Part shown: piece by piece, positions 61,201 to 64,000 of the stretch
Numbering within the stretch: the stretch's first letter is position 1
How the letters are laid out: each line of letters begins with the position of its first letter
From: Symploca sp. SIO1C2
GTDB taxonomy: Bacteria; Cyanobacteriota; Cyanobacteriia; Cyanobacteriales; Coleofasciculaceae
Direction: 5' to 3'
DNA: 64,000 bases
Assembly (NCBI GenBank): GCA_010672925.1
Contig: JAAHFP010000025.1
Coordinates: forward strand, 33,329 to 97,328
Notes under the pieces: model-generated
Database searches by the model: none
What the model saw: the letters and a program-made list of their open reading frames with translations, nothing else
Told to the model about the DNA's origin: nothing
Program-made: the position numbers and the translations under genes

Positions 61201-62657
61201 AGTTGCGACAAACTTTCCCGGGTCATCAGAAGCGAGTGATGCATGTAAGTTTTAGTCCGGATGGTCAACTAATTGTCTCAGGGAGTGAAGATGGAACTAT
61301 CAAACTCTGGGATTTACAAGACGGAAGCTTACTCAAAAACATAAAGGTTGGTAGTAAAGTTTTTGCAGTGCGCTTTATCAATGATCAAACAATTGCTTCA
61401 GGCAACGAATACGGAACTATCACACTCTGGAATTTGGACGGTAATCTTATGGACATCTTACGGGGACATAGCAGCAGAATCCTCTACCTAGATTGGCATC
61501 CAGACAGCAAAAAGATGGCTTCAGCTAGTGAAGATAGGACGGTGAAGCTTTGGAGTATAGAGAAGAAGCTTTCTGGTGAGGGTTACTATAGCCAGTTGTG
61601 GCAAACTCTTGAAGGTCATAGTGATAGTGTTGCAGAGGTAAGTTTCAGTCAAGACGGTAAAACAATTGTTTCTGGTAGTATAGATGGCACGGTAAGACTC
61701 TGGGGACTCGATGGTATTTTGCCAACCCTCCAGGGCAATAGCTTCAGTTTTAGCCGAGACGGACAAAAGATTGTTTCAGGAAGTAAAAATGGAACTATCA
61801 GCCTCTGGCAGCACAATGGTAAATTCATTCGGGGTTTTCCAGCTCACAAAGATAGTATTAGCCAAGTTAGCTTTGACTCAAACGGAGAGTTAATTGCTTC
61901 AGCTAGTGCAGATGGGAGTATCAAGATTTGGAATGTTCAGGGAGTATTAATTAGTACCCTGAAAGGGCATAAAGGAAGTGTTTTGGATGTTAGTTTCAGT
62001 CCTAACAGTGAAATGATTGCTTCGGCGAGTCAGGATACAACTGTGAAACTCTGGCGTTTGGATGGTACTTTAGTTAAAGAACTAAAGCATGAAAATTGGG
62101 TAACCAGTGTCAGCTTTAATCCTGTCAATGATACTATTGCCTCAAGCAGTTCTGATGGTACTCTAAACCTTTGGAGCGCTGAAGGGCTATCAATTAAGAC
62201 CCTGGAAGGACATTTAGGTGGTGCTTTGGATGTGGTTTTTAGTCCTAACGGTAAAATAATTGCCTCCGCAGGTCATGACGGGACAGTGAAACTGTGGCGT
62301 CTAAATGGTGAGTTTCTTCGAGTTCTTCTAAACCATGACGCTCCTGTCTATAGAATTAGATTTAGCCCGAATGGTAATACTTTAGCTTCAGCGAGTAAGG
62401 ATACGATCGATATTTGGAGCTTCAATGGTAAACGCTTACAAAGTTTACGAACAGATCTTAATCTTTTCTCTGAAGTTAACTTCACTCCTGATGGCCAAAC
62501 TGTTGCCTTAGCTGGTAATCTTACCTCAGCTGGTTTTAATGATAAGAAGTTGATTCTGTGGCATCTGGATTTAGATGATTTGCTAGGGCATAGTGATGAT
62601 TGGTTAGATGATTATCTGACAAGGAATCTCCATCCATGTAAAAATGTTGGGAGGTAG
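58251..62657 (+). CDS. Caspase-like peptidase fused to STAND NTPase and 14 WD40 repeats
   Basis: 1468 aa. Residues 1-250 are a C14 caspase-like domain: H107 in FFAGHGLRK and C159 in LDCCHSGELL form the dyad. The STAND-type NTPase (about 280-640) has Walker A LGASGSGKSS (about 312-320) and Walker B RVILVVDQFEECF, and winged-helix-like LPKRANQVYQSLKEE. A coiled coil (about 680-770) leads to a membrane helix (SLSIVLAGLTVAAVALA, about 776-794). Fourteen WD40 repeats (about 860-1460) could form two seven-bladed propellers. Expected role: WD40 senses a ligand, the STAND domain oligomerises and the caspase domain cleaves substrates (anti-phage or cell-death switch). A repeat-derived insertion (about residues 360-410) lies inside the STAND domain. 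Confidence 0.95.
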   Translation: MNEHREALVVGINRYPLLKDTTTRKPKHLEKPAADAEAIAQILEQYGNFRVHRLPEVYSPKGKRGVDPSPTLGNLVKATTLEVAIAQLFNPSGSSIPDTALLFFAGHGLRKEQGGVTEGFLATTEANPNRGKWGVSLGWLRQLLQQSPVRQQIVWLDCCHSGELLDLLDEANPGKEGKAVDRCLIAACRGFEVSREQLQGEHGILTAALLQGLDPDRNVNGWVSNNKLADFINKEMAGELQRPIFHNSGGAIILTDKTHGRQRQVDATLKGTCPYKSLNYFTQEDSVFFYGRTALTDELIDRVRQENFIAVLGASGSGKSSVLRAGLLYQLKRGQKLSGSDRWIYYGPFTPGEDPMQSLRELGIGNWEMKRRGDVETRRRGEVGWENPPSATCLQFPSWEGLGVGSASNQRVILVVDQFEECFTMCQDEEKREEFFACLLKMVEESNNQFCLVLGMRADFLGKCAEYAELAEKIDQHLVTVKPMSSQEIEEAITQPAELVGLQVEQALVTKMTDDVIGSPGSLPLLQYTLTELWTEAQTTPNPNRLTLESYNQLGGIEKTLPKRANQVYQSLKEEEKPVAKRIFLELVQLGEANDTRRRVRKEGLVNSQHSEELLERTIEQLVRAKLIVTTNEDKSDNDKPGVILDIIHEVLIEHWQELRQWVEDNQVALEKERRIEAKAKEWERQGKNPDLLLRGTVLIEAEAYLEEYSDLGLLDGIAQKFIEASQKAVEKAKRQEEQAQQRELDLIREALQQEKKATEVERRARKVAQTRNLIITSLSIVLAGLTVAAVALARNARIQTIKASIVASKSLFVANQDLEALMELINTGQLLQQPFLPIKEIKTEFTNHFAQLLVQLREQNCIRAHDTNVTSVSLSPDDQVLASASILDETIKLWRSNGEPLQKLSGHQKGVTSLNFSPNSQLLASASWDKTVKLWRRQSNGTFALLKSIQDQNSISAVNFSPDGATIVTAVDQTVKLRSLNGELRQTFPGHQKRVMHVSFSPDGQLIVSGSEDGTIKLWDLQDGSLLKNIKVGSKVFAVRFINDQTIASGNEYGTITLWNLDGNLMDILRGHSSRILYLDWHPDSKKMASASEDRTVKLWSIEKKLSGEGYYSQLWQTLEGHSDSVAEVSFSQDGKTIVSGSIDGTVRLWGLDGILPTLQGNSFSFSRDGQKIVSGSKNGTISLWQHNGKFIRGFPAHKDSISQVSFDSNGELIASASADGSIKIWNVQGVLISTLKGHKGSVLDVSFSPNSEMIASASQDTTVKLWRLDGTLVKELKHENWVTSVSFNPVNDTIASSSSDGTLNLWSAEGLSIKTLEGHLGGALDVVFSPNGKIIASAGHDGTVKLWRLNGEFLRVLLNHDAPVYRIRFSPNGNTLASASKDTIDIWSFNGKRLQSLRTDLNLFSEVNFTPDGQTVALAGNLTSAGFNDKKLILWHLDLDDLLGHSDDWLDDYLTRNLHPCKNVGR
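59330..59470. repeat. In-frame repeat insertion in the STAND domain
   Basis: GGGAATTG heptamers and GACGCGGAGACGCGG octamers, then a palindromic CCCCTCCTGGGAGGGG motif followed by TTAGGGGTGGGTT. It encodes ELGIGNWE, RRGDVETRRRGE and then FPSWEGLGVGSA, none typical of STAND domains. Frame retained. Confidence 0.85.
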
Positions 62658-62796
62658 GATGTGTTATACTGAATTTGGGCTAAGATACATCTCAATTGCA
62701 TGTCCTTACGATTGATATATTAAAAAACTCCATTTATTCTAATGTTTCCCTTATGGGTCTTATTTTTCAAGAAACAACATCAAGGAGTTATGACTT

Positions 62797-63153
62797 ATGA
62801 ACATGATTAGAAAAAACAAGCTATACCTAGTAATTATATCTACGATCATAGGAGTTGCTATTACTCTAGGTGCAATGCCTCTTGCTGCTCAAGCGCAACC
62901 ACAGATAAGTGGATTTAAAACAGTCATTGTCGATGACAGCTTAGAATTGCCACTAGATACCACGGAAAATTTAGCTGAGAAATACTATAGAGACGGTATA
63001 AGGTCTGCTTGTAGAGGAAATAAGACAACAGCAAAGTCTAATTTTGAAGAAGCAGCCAAGCTTTTCTCTGCCAATGACGATCAAAGTGGATGCCAAAAGG
63101 CAAAAAACGCAGTATCTTGTCTCGACAAACCTGGATGTCAGTTTCTCTGTTAG
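62797..63153 (+). CDS. Small secreted hypothetical protein
   Basis: 118 aa. A signal peptide (LYLVIISTIIGVAITLGAMPLAAQAQ, cut after AQA) leads to a helical TPR-like region (AEKYYRDGIRSACRGNKTTAKSNFEEAAKLF) and several cysteines (SACRG, SGCQK, SCLDKPGCQFLC), which could form disulphides in the periplasm. Same strand and 140 bp after the caspase-STAND gene; a separate promoter is likely. No family recognised. Confidence 0.7.
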   Translation: MNMIRKNKLYLVIISTIIGVAITLGAMPLAAQAQPQISGFKTVIVDDSLELPLDTTENLAEKYYRDGIRSACRGNKTTAKSNFEEAAKLFSANDDQSGCQKAKNAVSCLDKPGCQFLC

Positions 63154-63248
63154 TGATGACAGCATAGCTCCTTTGTGGCAAGGCTGCACCTGGGGAACCT
63201 AACTCAACATATGGGGCAACCGGTTGATCGGCAATTATATCCTGGTAA

Positions 63249-63812
63249 ATTAGGAAACAATGCTTACCGAAAGAGGGAAAATTACAAAAAGCGATCGCTT
63301 CCTATCAACAAGCCCAAAAGCTCGATCCTAATGTTGATCTTGATCCCGAAACCGAAACTTTGGAGCAAGATCTTGAAGCTGTAATGCGAACATGGACTCC
63401 TGTTCTGATTCAAAAGGGAGAGAATTTGGCAAGGGAGGGGGAAATAGAAAAAGCGATCGCTAAATACCAAGAAGCCCAAGAACTCGATCCAACAGTGAAA
63501 ATTACTGCCGACTCTTGGAATAACGTCTGTTGGTTCGGGAGTCTACACCGACAGGCAGCTAAAGTGCTTGAAGCCTGTAAAAATGCTGTAGCTCTTGCGT
63601 CTGAAACTGAAAAGGGAATGTTTCGGGATAGTCGCGGTGTTGCGAGGGTGATGACGGGGAATACACAAGATGCGATCGAAGATTTTCAGGCATTTATAGA
63701 ATCGACTGACTCAGATAATAATAAAAAACAACGGCAGGGCTGGATTAAAGACCTTCAGGCTGGTAAAAATCCCTTTACAGAGGAGGAGATTGAACGTTTA
63801 CTTGAGGAGTAA
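63249..63812 (+). pseudogene. TPR-tail remnant of a STAND/CHAT-type protein
   Basis: The frame is open from 63249 with no in-frame ATG; the first usable codon is a TTG at 63360. It reads EGKLQKAIASYQQAQKLDP, then EGEIEKAIAKYQEAQELDP, then SWNNVCWFGSLHRQAAKVLEACKNAVALA and DSRGVARVMTGNTQDAIEDFQAFI, ending NPFTEEEIERLLEE. This is the TPR tail seen at the C-terminus of cyanobacterial STAND/WD40 or CHAT proteins. It probably is a 5'-truncated fragment, lacking the rest of the protein. It might be expressed from TTG as a 150-aa protein. Confidence 0.65.
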
Positions 63813-64000
63813 TAGGTAGATTGGGTTAGCTCTTTTCGTAACTCAACGCAGCGTACTTGAGTATGGGTTTTAACTGGAGTTTAGACTAGTTAGGAGTGCG
63901 AAACTCCAAAGTCTGATAGTCCGCAAGATAAAAAATCAATCAATTCAGTCGATGGTGTCCCAAGAATGCGTGCAATTGCCAAGTCTAGGAGAGGCAGGGC

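Noticed and set aside
63175..63384. 69-aa plus-strand frame after the small secreted gene
   Set aside because: Out of frame with the TPR remnant and not protein-like.

Overview
The window comes from a filamentous cyanobacterium. Evidence is the frequent GCGATCGC (HIP1) sites, DUF1997 and Ycf46-type proteins, the gene block bamA-lpxC-fabZ-lpxA-lpxB, the block rpmH-rnpA-(PH)-yidC-jag-YceD, large PAS/GAF/CBS signalling proteins, a caspase-STAND-WD40 protein, and many short tandem repeats of 7-bp period. A marine, repeat-rich non-heterocystous genus (Moorena/Okeania-like) would fit, but I cannot fix the genus from sequence alone.

Layout. 0-3 kb: an SMC/ABC-like ATPase overlapping a PD-(D/E)XK nuclease-like partner (candidate defence pair) and two unknown small genes. 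3-13 kb: an M48 membrane protease and a two-gene signalling operon (2091-aa CBS/PAS/GAF histidine kinase plus receiver-kinase). 13-17.5 kb: Uma2 nuclease, a Crp/Fnr C-terminal remnant, a single-domain globin, a GH104 lysozyme-like protein, an NAD-binding reductase-like protein, DUF1997. 18-24.3 kb: an accessory island with two genes sharing an N-terminal glycine/valine motif, toxin-antitoxin genes (YoeB-like remnant, MntA/HepT, a duplicated antitoxin), an ATPase whose partner gene is cut to 12 codons, and two PD-(D/E)XK-like genes. 24.5-33 kb: a co-directional haem-protein cluster: ResB, thioredoxin-like protein, dihaem cytochrome b, a DUF3365 monohaem lipoprotein, hexahaem and pentahaem cytochromes c, and a membrane-anchored protein of five tandem globin domains. 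33-36 kb: pentapeptide protein, PCuAC-like protein, decayed Rpn-family gene. 36-45.4 kb: lpxB, a SxxK protein, lpxA, fabZ, lpxC, bamA, purC. 45.6-50.7 kb: adenylate cyclase, Nudix, DUF2470 and SH3 proteins. 50.7-55.9 kb: Ycf46-like ATPase, YceD, Jag, YidC, PH protein, RnpA, L34. 56-64 kb: two unknown genes divergent from a caspase-STAND-WD40 protein, then a secreted small protein and a TPR-tail remnant.

The two most unusual things are: (1) the haem cluster, which looks like a complete membrane-to-periplasm electron path ending beside a five-globin membrane protein; (2) heptanucleotide repeats that fill almost every intergenic gap and also sit inside coding regions (the large kinase twice, lpxB, lpxC, the STAND protein) and even supply start or stop codons. 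A 212/213-bp mobile element with terminal inverted repeats and perfect 9-bp target duplications is also present twice intact and once truncated.

No tRNA, rRNA, CRISPR array or intact transposase was recognised.
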